From contig JAMPEW010000001.1 of NCBI GenBank assembly GCA_023664775.1, positions 134,855 through 198,854 on the forward strand: DNA of 64,000 bases, given 5' to 3'. The translations under genes were made by a program, and so were the position numbers. The notes under the pieces were generated by a model. The model saw only the letters and a program-made list of their open reading frames with translations, was not told the DNA's origin and made no database searches. Below, in pieces: positions 53,506 through 62,016 of this stretch (positions are counted from its first letter, which is position 1; each line of letters begins with the position of its first letter). The stretch comes from Clostridium sp. (GTDB lineage: Bacteria > Bacillota > Clostridia > Lachnospirales > Lachnospiraceae).

Positions 53506-55227
53506 ATGCGAATAAGTAGTGGAAGAAAGAAAATCCGTGTAGGTGATTTGCTTGTGGAAGCCGGTGCCATTACCGAGGACGAGCTTATGGAAGCACTTGC
53601 CTACCAAAAGGAAAACGGGGGCAGAATTGGTAATGTCATTCTTGAGCTGGGCTTAATCAGTCAGGAGCTTCTGATTACCGTTCTTACGACACAGATGGGT
53701 ATCGACTACATTGAGCTTAAGGCATGTAAGCTGGATGAGGATATACTCAAGCTTGTACCGGAAAACCTTGTCAACAAGTACAAGGCTTTGCCGATAGGAT
53801 TCGACGAGATGAATCCGAATATCCTAAGGGTTGCCATGGTAGACCCGATGGATCTTAACGCAATTGATGATATTGGTATTGCAACAAACACTCAGGTTGA
53901 GCCTCTGCTTGCCATGGAGGACGACATGAATGAAGCCATCGGCAAATATTACGGTAATGCGCAGGCTATGGAGGCTGCTGAGATGTACCGTAAGGAACGT
54001 GAGGCGGAAGGCATAGGCGAGGCTGAGGAGGAAGCGCTGAATGAAGACATTGAGAATTCACCTATCGTTCTCCTTGTTAAGCAGATTATAGAGGGCGGTG
54101 TCAGACAGAGGGCATCTGATATACATATCGAGCCTCTTGAGATGAGTGTTCGTGTCAGGTACAGGATAGACGGCGCCTTAAAGCAGGTTATGACATATGA
54201 CTACAGCCTTCTTTCCGCAATAAGCGCCCGTATCAAAATTATAGGTGGCATGGATATAGCGGAGAAAAGAAAGCCACAGGATGGTCGTATTACCATTATG
54301 GTTGACAGACGAGAGTATGATGTCCGTGTTTCCATTCTCCCTACCGTTTACGGCGAGAAAACAGTTATGAGACTTACCTCCAAGGACGGTCTTACAAAGC
54401 CTAAGAGTGCTCTTGGATTTGGACCGGAGGAGCTTAAAGTATTTGATGGTATTTTAAGTAACCCACACGGAATTATACTTGTAACCGGACCTACCGGCTC
54501 CGGTAAATCAACAACACTGTATACATCGCTCAGTGAGCTTAACACCGAGGATGTTAATATTATCACGGTTGAGGACCCTGTGGAGGCAAATATTGACGGT
54601 ATCAATCAGGTTCAGGTAAATGTAAAGGCGGATATGACGTTTGCGGCTGCACTTCGTTCCATCCTCCGTCAGGACCCTGACATTATTATGATAGGAGAGA
54701 TTCGAGACGGTGAGACTGCAAGTATCGCCGTTCAGGCGGCTATCACAGGACACTTGGTTGTATCTACCCTCCATACAAACTCTGCCGCATCTACGGTTAC
54801 ACGTATTATAGATATGGGCATTGAACCGTACGTTGCAGGAGACGCCCTTGTGGGTGTTATCGCGCAGAGACTGGTAAGAAGACTTTGCGGCTCCTGCAAG
54901 CAGGCGAGACTTGCTGAACCAGAGGAGAAAAATATACTCGGTGTTAAGGATATGGACGAGGACGTAATTGTTTACGAGCCGGTGGGCTGTACCCTTTGTG
55001 GAGACATGGGCTACTCAGGACGTATCGGTGTATACGAGATGATGCCTGTATCGAAGGAGCTTCAGGCGGTTATCGCCAAGGGGGCGACGGCAGACGTTAT
55101 AGAAAAACAAGCACTTTCCGAGGGTATGCTTACACTGAAGATGGGTGCAGCGAAGCATGTGCTTGCAGGTATTACATCTCTTGACGAGATGAAGAAGATA
55201 ACCTACGAGACTGGTGATGAATACTAA
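53506..55227 (+). CDS. pilB: Type IV pilus extension ATPase PilB with MshEN c-di-GMP-binding domain
   Basis: 573 residues. Residues 11-34 and 40-63 are two 24-residue MshEN motifs (RVGDLLVEAG... and RIGNVILELG...), each ending in Gln and separated by the usual five residues; this fold binds cyclic di-GMP in MshE-type ATPases. Then the ATPase with Walker A GPTGSGKSTTLYTS, Asp box, Walker B RQDPDIIMIGEIRD and His box, and a tetracysteine zinc site CGSC...CTLC. Ribosome binding site GAGAGG. First gene of the operon. Confidence 0.95.
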   Translation: MRISSGRKKIRVGDLLVEAGAITEDELMEALAYQKENGGRIGNVILELGLISQELLITVLTTQMGIDYIELKACKLDEDILKLVPENLVNKYKALPIGFDEMNPNILRVAMVDPMDLNAIDDIGIATNTQVEPLLAMEDDMNEAIGKYYGNAQAMEAAEMYRKEREAEGIGEAEEEALNEDIENSPIVLLVKQIIEGGVRQRASDIHIEPLEMSVRVRYRIDGALKQVMTYDYSLLSAISARIKIIGGMDIAEKRKPQDGRITIMVDRREYDVRVSILPTVYGEKTVMRLTSKDGLTKPKSALGFGPEELKVFDGILSNPHGIILVTGPTGSGKSTTLYTSLSELNTEDVNIITVEDPVEANIDGINQVQVNVKADMTFAAALRSILRQDPDIIMIGEIRDGETASIAVQAAITGHLVVSTLHTNSAASTVTRIIDMGIEPYVAGDALVGVIAQRLVRRLCGSCKQARLAEPEEKNILGVKDMDEDVIVYEPVGCTLCGDMGYSGRIGVYEMMPVSKELQAVIAKGATADVIEKQALSEGMLTLKMGAAKHVLAGITSLDEMKKITYETGDEY

Positions 55228-55279
55228 AATTACTGCGGCTTCTGCCGTGGTTACTATATGAGAAGGAGATGAAAATATA

Positions 55280-56332
55280 ATGTTAGACATGAAGGAGTTA
55301 CTTGCATTTGCCGTAGAGCAAAATGCATCAGACGTACATATTGCCTGCGGTATACCGCCGAAGCTTCGTATCAATGGTAAGCTTACGGAGGTCGAGGTAC
55401 CGCCTCTTACGCCGGCAGATGTGGCAGAGGCAATCGGTTCTACCATGCATGAGAGACACAAGGCAATCATAAAGGAAAGAGGAGAGGTCGACTTTTCGTA
55501 TGCGTCTGCGGAGACCGGACGTTTCCGTGTCAATGTATTTATGGACAGAGGAAACATGGCGGCTGCATACAGAAAGGTAGATACGCAGATACCAAGACCT
55601 GATATGCTCGGCATACCTGATTCCGTTGTACAGCTTTACAAGAAAAAGAGAGGACTTGTTCTCGTAACAGGACCGACAGGCTCCGGTAAATCAACAACGC
55701 TTGCCTCAATCATAAATAAGGCAAACGAAAACCTGACGGATCATATAATAACACTAGAGGATCCGATCGAGTATGTACATAAACACAAAAAGTCAGTTGT
55801 AAACCAAAGAGAAATAGGCATGGACACACTTTCCTATGCCAATGCACTTAGAGCTGCACTCCGTGAGGATCCTGACATCATACTCGTAGGAGAGATGAGA
55901 GACTTGGAGACAATCTCTACAGCAATAACAGCAGCAGAGACAGGTCACTTGGTTTTCTCCACACTCCATACAATCGGTGCAGCGTCAACCATTGACCGTA
56001 TTGTTGACGTATTCCCACCGCACCAGCAGCAGCAGACACGTATCCAGCTTTCCATGGTACTTGAGGGCGTTATCTCACAGTCGTTGATACCGACTGCTGA
56101 CGGACATGGACGAGTGGCAGCCTTTGAGGTTATGCTTGCAAGCTCTGCAATACGAAGCCTGATTAGAGATGCAAAAACCCATCAGATACAGTCCTCTATA
56201 CAGACCAGCAGGGCACAGGGCATGGTTACCATGGATGACTTTATTATGGAGCTTTACCGGAATGGTACCATATCAAGGGATAATGCTCTTATCTATGCAC
56301 AGGATCAGGCTGCTATGAAGAAACAAATGTAG
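55280..56332 (+). CDS. pilT: Type IV pilus retraction ATPase PilT
   Basis: 350 residues. Walker A GPTGSGKSTTLAS, Asp box, REDPDIILVGEMRD Walker B, STLHTIGAASTIDRI His box, and the PilT-specific GRVAAFEVML. Powers pilus retraction and twitching. Its presence argues for a real type IV pilus and not a type II secretion system. A 182-base gap with a second promoter separates it from pilC. Confidence 0.95.
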   Translation: MLDMKELLAFAVEQNASDVHIACGIPPKLRINGKLTEVEVPPLTPADVAEAIGSTMHERHKAIIKERGEVDFSYASAETGRFRVNVFMDRGNMAAAYRKVDTQIPRPDMLGIPDSVVQLYKKKRGLVLVTGPTGSGKSTTLASIINKANENLTDHIITLEDPIEYVHKHKKSVVNQREIGMDTLSYANALRAALREDPDIILVGEMRDLETISTAITAAETGHLVFSTLHTIGAASTIDRIVDVFPPHQQQQTRIQLSMVLEGVISQSLIPTADGHGRVAAFEVMLASSAIRSLIRDAKTHQIQSSIQTSRAQGMVTMDDFIMELYRNGTISRDNALIYAQDQAAMKKQM

Positions 56333-56424
56333 GAAAATTCACATAATAGCATGGCTTTGACAGACGTGATTTTCGTTATATTTGTAAAATTTGCACAAAA
56401 TATAATCTTTATCTTTAATATTTA

Positions 56425-56453
56425 TTGCAAAAAATATTAAAATGGTGTATTAT
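56425..56453 (+). promoter_or_regulatory. Internal promoter before pilC
   Basis: TTGCAA, 17-base spacer, TATTAT. About 62 bases before pilC, in the only sizeable gap of the pilus operon. Confidence 0.6.
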
Positions 56454-56514
56454 CAATTTAGCTACATATTGTTAACATTTTGTTCATTTTTAAATTTGGG
56501 TCGGAGGATATGAG

Positions 56515-57717
56515 ATGGCACAATATAATTACAAGGTTATGGACAAAAACGGTAAGCCAAAAAAAGGTACCGTTGAAGCCGTAAACGAAGAAAAAGCAAA
56601 AGAAAAGCTGAAATCCGAGGGCTTTATTGTCCAGGAGATTAAGGAACAGGGAGCTGACAAGAAAAGAAAAGGCGGAAGAGTCAAGGATCAGGATTTGGCA
56701 GTTTTCTGTAAACAGTTCGGTGCCGTGCTGAATGCCGGCGTTACCATGATCTCAGCACTTGAGATGATGGGAGATCAGCTTGAGAACAAAGCACTGCAAA
56801 GGGCAGTTAGGGAGGCGCAGGCATATGTACAAAAGGGAGGCAGTCTTGCAGACGCATTCAGACTGAACCCTAAGGTGTTTCCTCCTATATTTGTCAACAT
56901 GGTTGCAGCAGGCGAGATTTCAGGTAGCTTGGAGACCTCCTTTGAAAGACTGACGGTTCACTTTGAGAATGCCAATAAGTTAAAATCCAAGGTAAAGGGC
57001 GCTATGACATATCCTATCGTTATCCTTATCGTTGTCATTGCCGTAGTTGTAGTCCTCCTTGTAGGTGTTGTACCTACATTTGCAGATATGTTTGAGGATC
57101 TTGGCTCGGAGCTTCCGAAGGCGACACAGATGCTTGTAAACTTCAGTGAATTTTTACAGCATCATGGTATTGTGCTTGCGCTTGTTATTGCGGCTATCGT
57201 GTTTGCACTTGTGCAGTGGGGCAAGACACCGGCAGGCGCACAGTTTTACTCAAGCATAGCCATTAAAGCACCACTATTTGGCAACCTTACGGTTAAGTCG
57301 GCAGCAGCAACCTTTGCAAGAACCTTGAGTACACTTATGGGTTCAGGTGTTCCGCTTATGGATGCCATAGAGCAGGTGGCAAGGATGCAGAACAACAAGA
57401 TAATCAGAGAGGGACTTTTGGACGCTAAGACACAGGTAGCCAAGGGCGTACCTCTTTCAAAGCCGATAAGGGATATGGAGATTTTCCCTCCTATGCTTTC
57501 GCAGATGACGAAGATCGGAGAGGAGACAGGTAATATTGAGGACATGATGGATAAGGTTGCAGACTACTACGAGATGGAGGTAAACAATGCAACCGATGCG
57601 CTGACAGCTATGATGGAGCCGCTTATCATAGTCGTTATGGGTGTTACCGTCGGTGGTATCGTACTCGCTATCTATTCACCTATGCTTGGTATGTACGACG
57701 CAATCGACAACTACTAA
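56515..57717 (+). CDS. pilC: Type IV pilus inner membrane platform protein PilC
   Basis: 400 residues, GspF/PilC family with two repeated cytoplasmic helical domains and three membrane helices. LAVFCKQFGAVLNAGVTMIS and FARTLSTLMGSGVPLMDAIE are the paired family motifs. Couples the ATPases to pilin insertion. Ribosome binding site GGAGG. Confidence 0.95.
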   Translation: MAQYNYKVMDKNGKPKKGTVEAVNEEKAKEKLKSEGFIVQEIKEQGADKKRKGGRVKDQDLAVFCKQFGAVLNAGVTMISALEMMGDQLENKALQRAVREAQAYVQKGGSLADAFRLNPKVFPPIFVNMVAAGEISGSLETSFERLTVHFENANKLKSKVKGAMTYPIVILIVVIAVVVVLLVGVVPTFADMFEDLGSELPKATQMLVNFSEFLQHHGIVLALVIAAIVFALVQWGKTPAGAQFYSSIAIKAPLFGNLTVKSAAATFARTLSTLMGSGVPLMDAIEQVARMQNNKIIREGLLDAKTQVAKGVPLSKPIRDMEIFPPMLSQMTKIGEETGNIEDMMDKVADYYEMEVNNATDALTAMMEPLIIVVMGVTVGGIVLAIYSPMLGMYDAIDNY

Positions 57718-57720
57718 AAT

Positions 57721-57760
57721 TATATCCGGTTGGATATACACCGCTGGGCGAGGACAGTGG
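57721..57760 (+). other. Twin stem-loops before pilA
   Basis: TATATCC-ggtt-GGATATA (57721-57738) followed by CCGCTG / CAGTGG (57741-57760, one G-U pair). They would form the 5' end of a processed or re-initiated pilA message. Confidence 0.5.
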
Positions 57761-57800
57761 GTTTATATCATAAAAATAATAGTAAAGGAGAGATTTATTT

Positions 57801-58340
57801 ATGAAAAAAACAAACAACAAAGGTTTCTCACTTGTAGAGCTTATTATCGTTATCGCTATCATGGCTATTCTTGCAGGAGCAATTGCACCGGCACTTATCA
57901 GATACATTGATAAGTCAAGAAAGTCAAATGATGTATCAGCAGCAAAGACAATCAAGACTGCTGTTGAGACTGCTATGGCAAATGAGGCATCTTACGAGTA
58001 CCTTACTGCTGGAACTGCTGATACTAACGGTAATACAGGCGTTATTACGGTTACTCCTGGAGCATCACAGACAGGCGGTGTTTCTATTGTGGTACCATCT
58101 GCTGCTCCAACTGGTCTTACTGCGACTGACAAGACTAATGCTGAGGACGAAATCGCAAAGAACGTCGGTGAGAATATGCCTAAGATTAAGTACAAGAAGG
58201 CAGCTGACGGAACTAACGTTCCTGCACTTTGGGTTGTTACCTGCACAAGTCAGGGAACTATCAAGGTAGGACTTGGTACTACTGGTGCAACTACCATTAC
58301 TTATGAGCTTGTTCCGGAAATTTGCTCATACTACCAGTAA
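57801..58340 (+). CDS. pilA: Major type IV pilin
   Basis: 179 residues. Short basic leader MKKTNNKG, then FSLVELIIVIAIMAILAG: prepilin peptidase cuts after Gly8 and methylates Phe; Glu5 of the mature protein is present. The rest of the N-terminal helix and a Thr/Ala-rich globular head follow, ending in PEICSYYQ. Strong ribosome binding site AAAGGAG. Stem-loops on both sides suggest a separately stabilised, abundant transcript. Codons are AT/T-ending like its neighbours, with no sign of transfer. Confidence 0.95.
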   Translation: MKKTNNKGFSLVELIIVIAIMAILAGAIAPALIRYIDKSRKSNDVSAAKTIKTAVETAMANEASYEYLTAGTADTNGNTGVITVTPGASQTGGVSIVVPSAAPTGLTATDKTNAEDEIAKNVGENMPKIKYKKAADGTNVPALWVVTCTSQGTIKVGLGTTGATTITYELVPEICSYYQ

Positions 58341-58352
58341 GATTTAAACATG

Positions 58353-58400
58353 TTACAGCTAATTCCACCTGATTCGCCAGGTGGAATTTAGCTGTATTTA
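58353..58400 (+). terminator. Partial terminator after pilA
   Basis: TACAGCTAATTCCACCTG pairs with its complement ending at 58396 (one bulge), 17-18 bp. The T tract is short, so partial read-through into pilD is likely. Confidence 0.75.
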
Positions 58401-58422
58401 AAAAGTGGGACAGGGGCATATC

Positions 58423-59184
58423 ATGGGAGAACTGATACTTTTTTCTATTATATTTTTCATATATGGCATAGTAATTGGGAGCTTCCTGAATGTTGTAATA
58501 ATACGCACTCCGTTAAAGGAGAGTCTGGCGAAAAAACGGTCTCACTGTATGGAATGTGGACATACCCTTGCATGGTATGACTTATTTCCACTGTTTAGTT
58601 ATTTGTTTTTAGGTGGAAAGTGCAGGTATTGTAAAGTACATATATCCTGTCAGTATCCGGTTGTCGAAGGACTAAACGGTTTGCTGTATGCCGGGATTTA
58701 CCTCGCACATGGTCTTAGCATGGAGACGATACTTTACTGCCTGTGTACTTCTGCCTTAATAGCGTTAAGCTTTATTGATTGGCGCACAAAGGAAATCCCT
58801 TTGGGATTTAACATATTTATTTTTCTTTTAGGTCTGATTAGACTCGTTACCGATTTGGGTAACTGGAGTCAGTATGTAATCGGTTTATTTGCGGTCAGCG
58901 GTTTTTTGCTATTGCTCCTGCTTGTTTCCAAGGGAAGGGCTATGGGCGGTGGTGACATAAAGCTTATGGCGGCAACCGGCTTACTACTTGGCTGGAAGCT
59001 TAATATTATAGCATTTTTGCTGGGGTGCGTTGCGGGCTCCGTGATACATCTCACATTGATGGCTGTTAAAAAGGCTGACAGAGTGTTGGCTTTTGGTCCA
59101 TATTTATCTATGGGCGTATATATAGCAATGATATGGGGTGAGCAGCTGGTAAGCTGGTACCTGAGTATGTGGACGATTATGTAA
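58423..59184 (+). CDS. pilD: Prepilin peptidase/N-methyltransferase
   Basis: 253 residues, aspartic protease with about seven membrane helices. IGSFLNVVIIRTP at the start, the four-cysteine zinc loop CMECG...CRYCK, and the catalytic Asp in FIDWRTKEIP and GGGDIKLM. Cuts and N-methylates the prepilins encoded here. Start ATG at 58423 with AGGGG upstream; an in-frame GTG at 58405 is an alternative. Confidence 0.93.
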   Translation: MGELILFSIIFFIYGIVIGSFLNVVIIRTPLKESLAKKRSHCMECGHTLAWYDLFPLFSYLFLGGKCRYCKVHISCQYPVVEGLNGLLYAGIYLAHGLSMETILYCLCTSALIALSFIDWRTKEIPLGFNIFIFLLGLIRLVTDLGNWSQYVIGLFAVSGFLLLLLLVSKGRAMGGGDIKLMAATGLLLGWKLNIIAFLLGCVAGSVIHLTLMAVKKADRVLAFGPYLSMGVYIAMIWGEQLVSWYLSMWTIM

Positions 59185-59229
59185 TCCACCGAAAAATTAA
59201 TCACTGATTAGCGAGGGAGGCTATAAGGA

Positions 59230-60873
59230 ATGGCGAAAACAAACAAAGTGCTATCTATCGATATCACAAATGAAAGTATCACGATTATTGAGTTAACTGT
59301 TTCTCAGAAAAAACAGACAAACATTCACAATGTACTTATTTTTGAAACACCTGAGGACGCTTACGAGGATGGCATTATAAAGGATGCCGACAGAGTGGCA
59401 GCGGCTATCAGGGAGCAGCTTTCTAGCAGAGGCATTTCCAACAAGAATGCAATATTTGTTCTTTCCTCTGCGAAGATTGTAAACAGAGAGGTTGTAGTAC
59501 CTTTCGTAAAACCGAATAAAATCAGAGGAATCATAAATGCAAACTCGTCAGAGTATTTCCCTGTCAATATAGAGGATTATGTGGTTTCTCATACTGTACT
59601 TGAGACAGTAGTAGACGCAGAAAACAATAAGCAGATACGTGTGCTTGCTGTTGCTGCGCCGACGCAGATGGTTAAGTCCTACTATGAGCTGGCAAGTCTC
59701 GCAGGATTAAATGTAGTGAACATTGACTACATCGGTAATGCAATGCTTCAGCTTATTAAGACACAGACAAGTCAAAATGCGACAACCATGGTAATCCAGT
59801 TAGGAAGCGAATCAACTGTACTGAATATCGTACAGGGTGATAACCTGCTTCTGCAAAGAACAGTACCATATGGTACAAATTCAGTAGTAAATGTAATTAT
59901 GGATGAAAAGGGTGTGGATGCTACCACAGCCATGACACTTCTTCAAAACGACAGGCTTATTACTGTTGATTTTGATGACAATGAGGCAACGGGTGCATTC
60001 CGGTACCTGATCAACAATATTGGTCGTGTTATGGATTTCTACGCAAGTAAGAATCCGGATAAGCCGATTGATGATGTGTTCCTTACAGGCGACGGTGCCC
60101 TTATCAAGGGTATTGATGGACTTTTTAAGATACAGTTAAATGTAAACGTTCGTATTATGGACAGTCTTTACAATATTAAGTTTGACCCGAGCATCGACCT
60201 TAAGGTATACAATCCGGTCTATCTTGTAACTTCTATAGGAGCTGCCTTTGCACCTATGGGCTTTGATGTGATTGACCCGACGGCAAAGGTAAAGAGCGGT
60301 TCGGGCATAAGTGTTGCACCGTTTGTTGCACTTACCGTTGTAGCGGCAATTGCGGGAGCGGGTCTTGCCTTTTACTCTATCAAGCAGAAAAATGACGCTA
60401 CGGAGGAACGGGATAACCTGAATGCAAAGATTGCTTCTATACAGGATATAGAGAAGGTTATTACGGAGCACGACCAGGCAAAGGCTGAATATATGGACGT
60501 AATCGCCATGTACAATGCGACATACCAGTTAAATGAAAATGTAAGAACCTTTATCAGTGAGCTTGAGTCAAAGATACCGACAACAGTAGTTGTAACAGGC
60601 TTTACCTCTACCAATGAAGGCGTAAATCTTCCATGTGTATCAGCTGACTATGACTCCATTGCTGACTTTATTATGCAACTTAAGACAATAGAATGTATTG
60701 ATGATGCATATGTGGCGTCAATTTCCAAGGCTGCTAATGAAGAAACAGGACAGGAAAGATATGAGTTTACTGTTACGGCAGTATATGTAAATACAAACCC
60801 GAAGGCTCTTTTGGTTGAGGAAGAAACAATAGAAGAGACTTCTGAAGAAACCACAGAAGAAACAGCAGAGTAA
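59230..60873 (+). CDS. pilMN: PilM-PilN fusion, pilus alignment complex
   Basis: 547 residues. The first 345 or so are a PilM actin-like ATPase: VLSIDITNESI, MVIQLGSESTVLNI and VFLTGDGALIKGI are the phosphate and adenosine motifs. After a linker comes a membrane helix (about 361-386), a coiled coil (EERDNLNAKIASIQDIEKV) and an extracytoplasmic ferredoxin-like domain as in PilN (SELESKIPTTVVVTGFTSTN). It ends in a Glu/Thr-rich tail. Normally PilM binds a short N-terminal peptide of separate PilN; here the two are one chain. pilO follows at 18 bases. Confidence 0.85.
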   Translation: MAKTNKVLSIDITNESITIIELTVSQKKQTNIHNVLIFETPEDAYEDGIIKDADRVAAAIREQLSSRGISNKNAIFVLSSAKIVNREVVVPFVKPNKIRGIINANSSEYFPVNIEDYVVSHTVLETVVDAENNKQIRVLAVAAPTQMVKSYYELASLAGLNVVNIDYIGNAMLQLIKTQTSQNATTMVIQLGSESTVLNIVQGDNLLLQRTVPYGTNSVVNVIMDEKGVDATTAMTLLQNDRLITVDFDDNEATGAFRYLINNIGRVMDFYASKNPDKPIDDVFLTGDGALIKGIDGLFKIQLNVNVRIMDSLYNIKFDPSIDLKVYNPVYLVTSIGAAFAPMGFDVIDPTAKVKSGSGISVAPFVALTVVAAIAGAGLAFYSIKQKNDATEERDNLNAKIASIQDIEKVITEHDQAKAEYMDVIAMYNATYQLNENVRTFISELESKIPTTVVVTGFTSTNEGVNLPCVSADYDSIADFIMQLKTIECIDDAYVASISKAANEETGQERYEFTVTAVYVNTNPKALLVEEETIEETSEETTEETAE

Positions 60874-60891
60874 AAAAGGGGGGAATAGAAC

Positions 60892-62001
60892 ATGTCAAAA
60901 GCAAATATAAGTATATTATTAGTAATACTCGCCGTAGCTATTGTTGGTGGAGTATACCTTTATGTTTATAAGCCGAATATGGAGGAAAAAGATACCATAC
61001 AGGCTGAGATAAATACACTTCAGGCAAAATATGATGACCTTGCTGCCAAGGCACAGAAGAAGGACCAGTATCTTGCAGATACTGCAATGTATCGGGCTGG
61101 GTTTGAGGATGAGGTAGCATACTTCCCTGCAACCCTTGATCAGGAGATTAGCGTTATGTTCATCAAGGGCATAAACAAGGACGAGGGTGTAAAGCAATTT
61201 GATGTAAGCAATGTAGGACTGGGAAGACCTAATTTGTTCTATGTACTTGGCTCAGGTGCAACACAGGGCAACTCGAATGTTACTTATACAGAGGATTCCT
61301 ATCTTTGTTATTCAGCTGAATTTCCTGTTGCATATACCGGTTCCTATGAAGGCATCAAGGATTTGATTGATTATGTTATGGCATACAAATACAGAATGAA
61401 TGTTTCATCCGTTACAATGTCATATAATTCAGAGACAGATATGTTTACCGGCAATGTAAGCTTGAATGCTTACTGTATTGCAGGCGCTGACAGGGAAGCT
61501 GACAAGATTAGCGTAAACGTAAATAACGGCGTGGAAAATATATTCCATGGCGGAGCTGGTGCAGTTGCTGTTTCATCCTTCGAGTATGATGCAGATAACG
61601 GAGCAGCAATCGTAAGCAACCATGATGTAAACATTCTTCTTAACAATGCGAACAATGACACCTCAGACGGAATTATTGTTTCAGCAGGCGGCTCTGACAC
61701 TTATGTAACAAGCGGAGCAAACAACGTTGAGACCTTGGTTATCACTGTTGACAGCGAGGAAGGCAAGAATTTTGTTACATATGCAATTGGAGATAAGTCA
61801 TACAAGAAGGAGATTGTATCAACAGACCTTAAGATATATGTAGAGTCTTCTAAGAGAGTTGACGGCAACGACAATAACGGAGTAAAGGTTACGGTTGATA
61901 ACAAGACCAGTCTTCCTGTATTCTTTAAGGTTGTTGATGATGATACAACATCTCCAAGATTTAGTGTTGGAAGCAAGAGTGGTACCGTAAAGGTATATTA
62001 A
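60892..62001 (+). CDS. pilO: PilO-like protein with C-terminal extension
   Basis: 369 residues. Membrane helix at about 8-26, coiled coil 33-60, then a PilO-type domain with FPVAYTGSYEGIKDLIDYVM. PilO is usually about 200 residues; here about 165 more follow, with NVNNGVENIFHGGAG, DVNILLNNANNDTSDGI and a Ser/Asp-rich beta-type end. The extension is outside the membrane and not recognised. Ribosome binding site AAAGGGGG. Confidence 0.75.
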   Translation: MSKANISILLVILAVAIVGGVYLYVYKPNMEEKDTIQAEINTLQAKYDDLAAKAQKKDQYLADTAMYRAGFEDEVAYFPATLDQEISVMFIKGINKDEGVKQFDVSNVGLGRPNLFYVLGSGATQGNSNVTYTEDSYLCYSAEFPVAYTGSYEGIKDLIDYVMAYKYRMNVSSVTMSYNSETDMFTGNVSLNAYCIAGADREADKISVNVNNGVENIFHGGAGAVAVSSFEYDADNGAAIVSNHDVNILLNNANNDTSDGIIVSAGGSDTYVTSGANNVETLVITVDSEEGKNFVTYAIGDKSYKKEIVSTDLKIYVESSKRVDGNDNNGVKVTVDNKTSLPVFFKVVDDDTTSPRFSVGSKSGTVKVY

Positions 62002-62016
62002 GAGAGGATGGGATTT

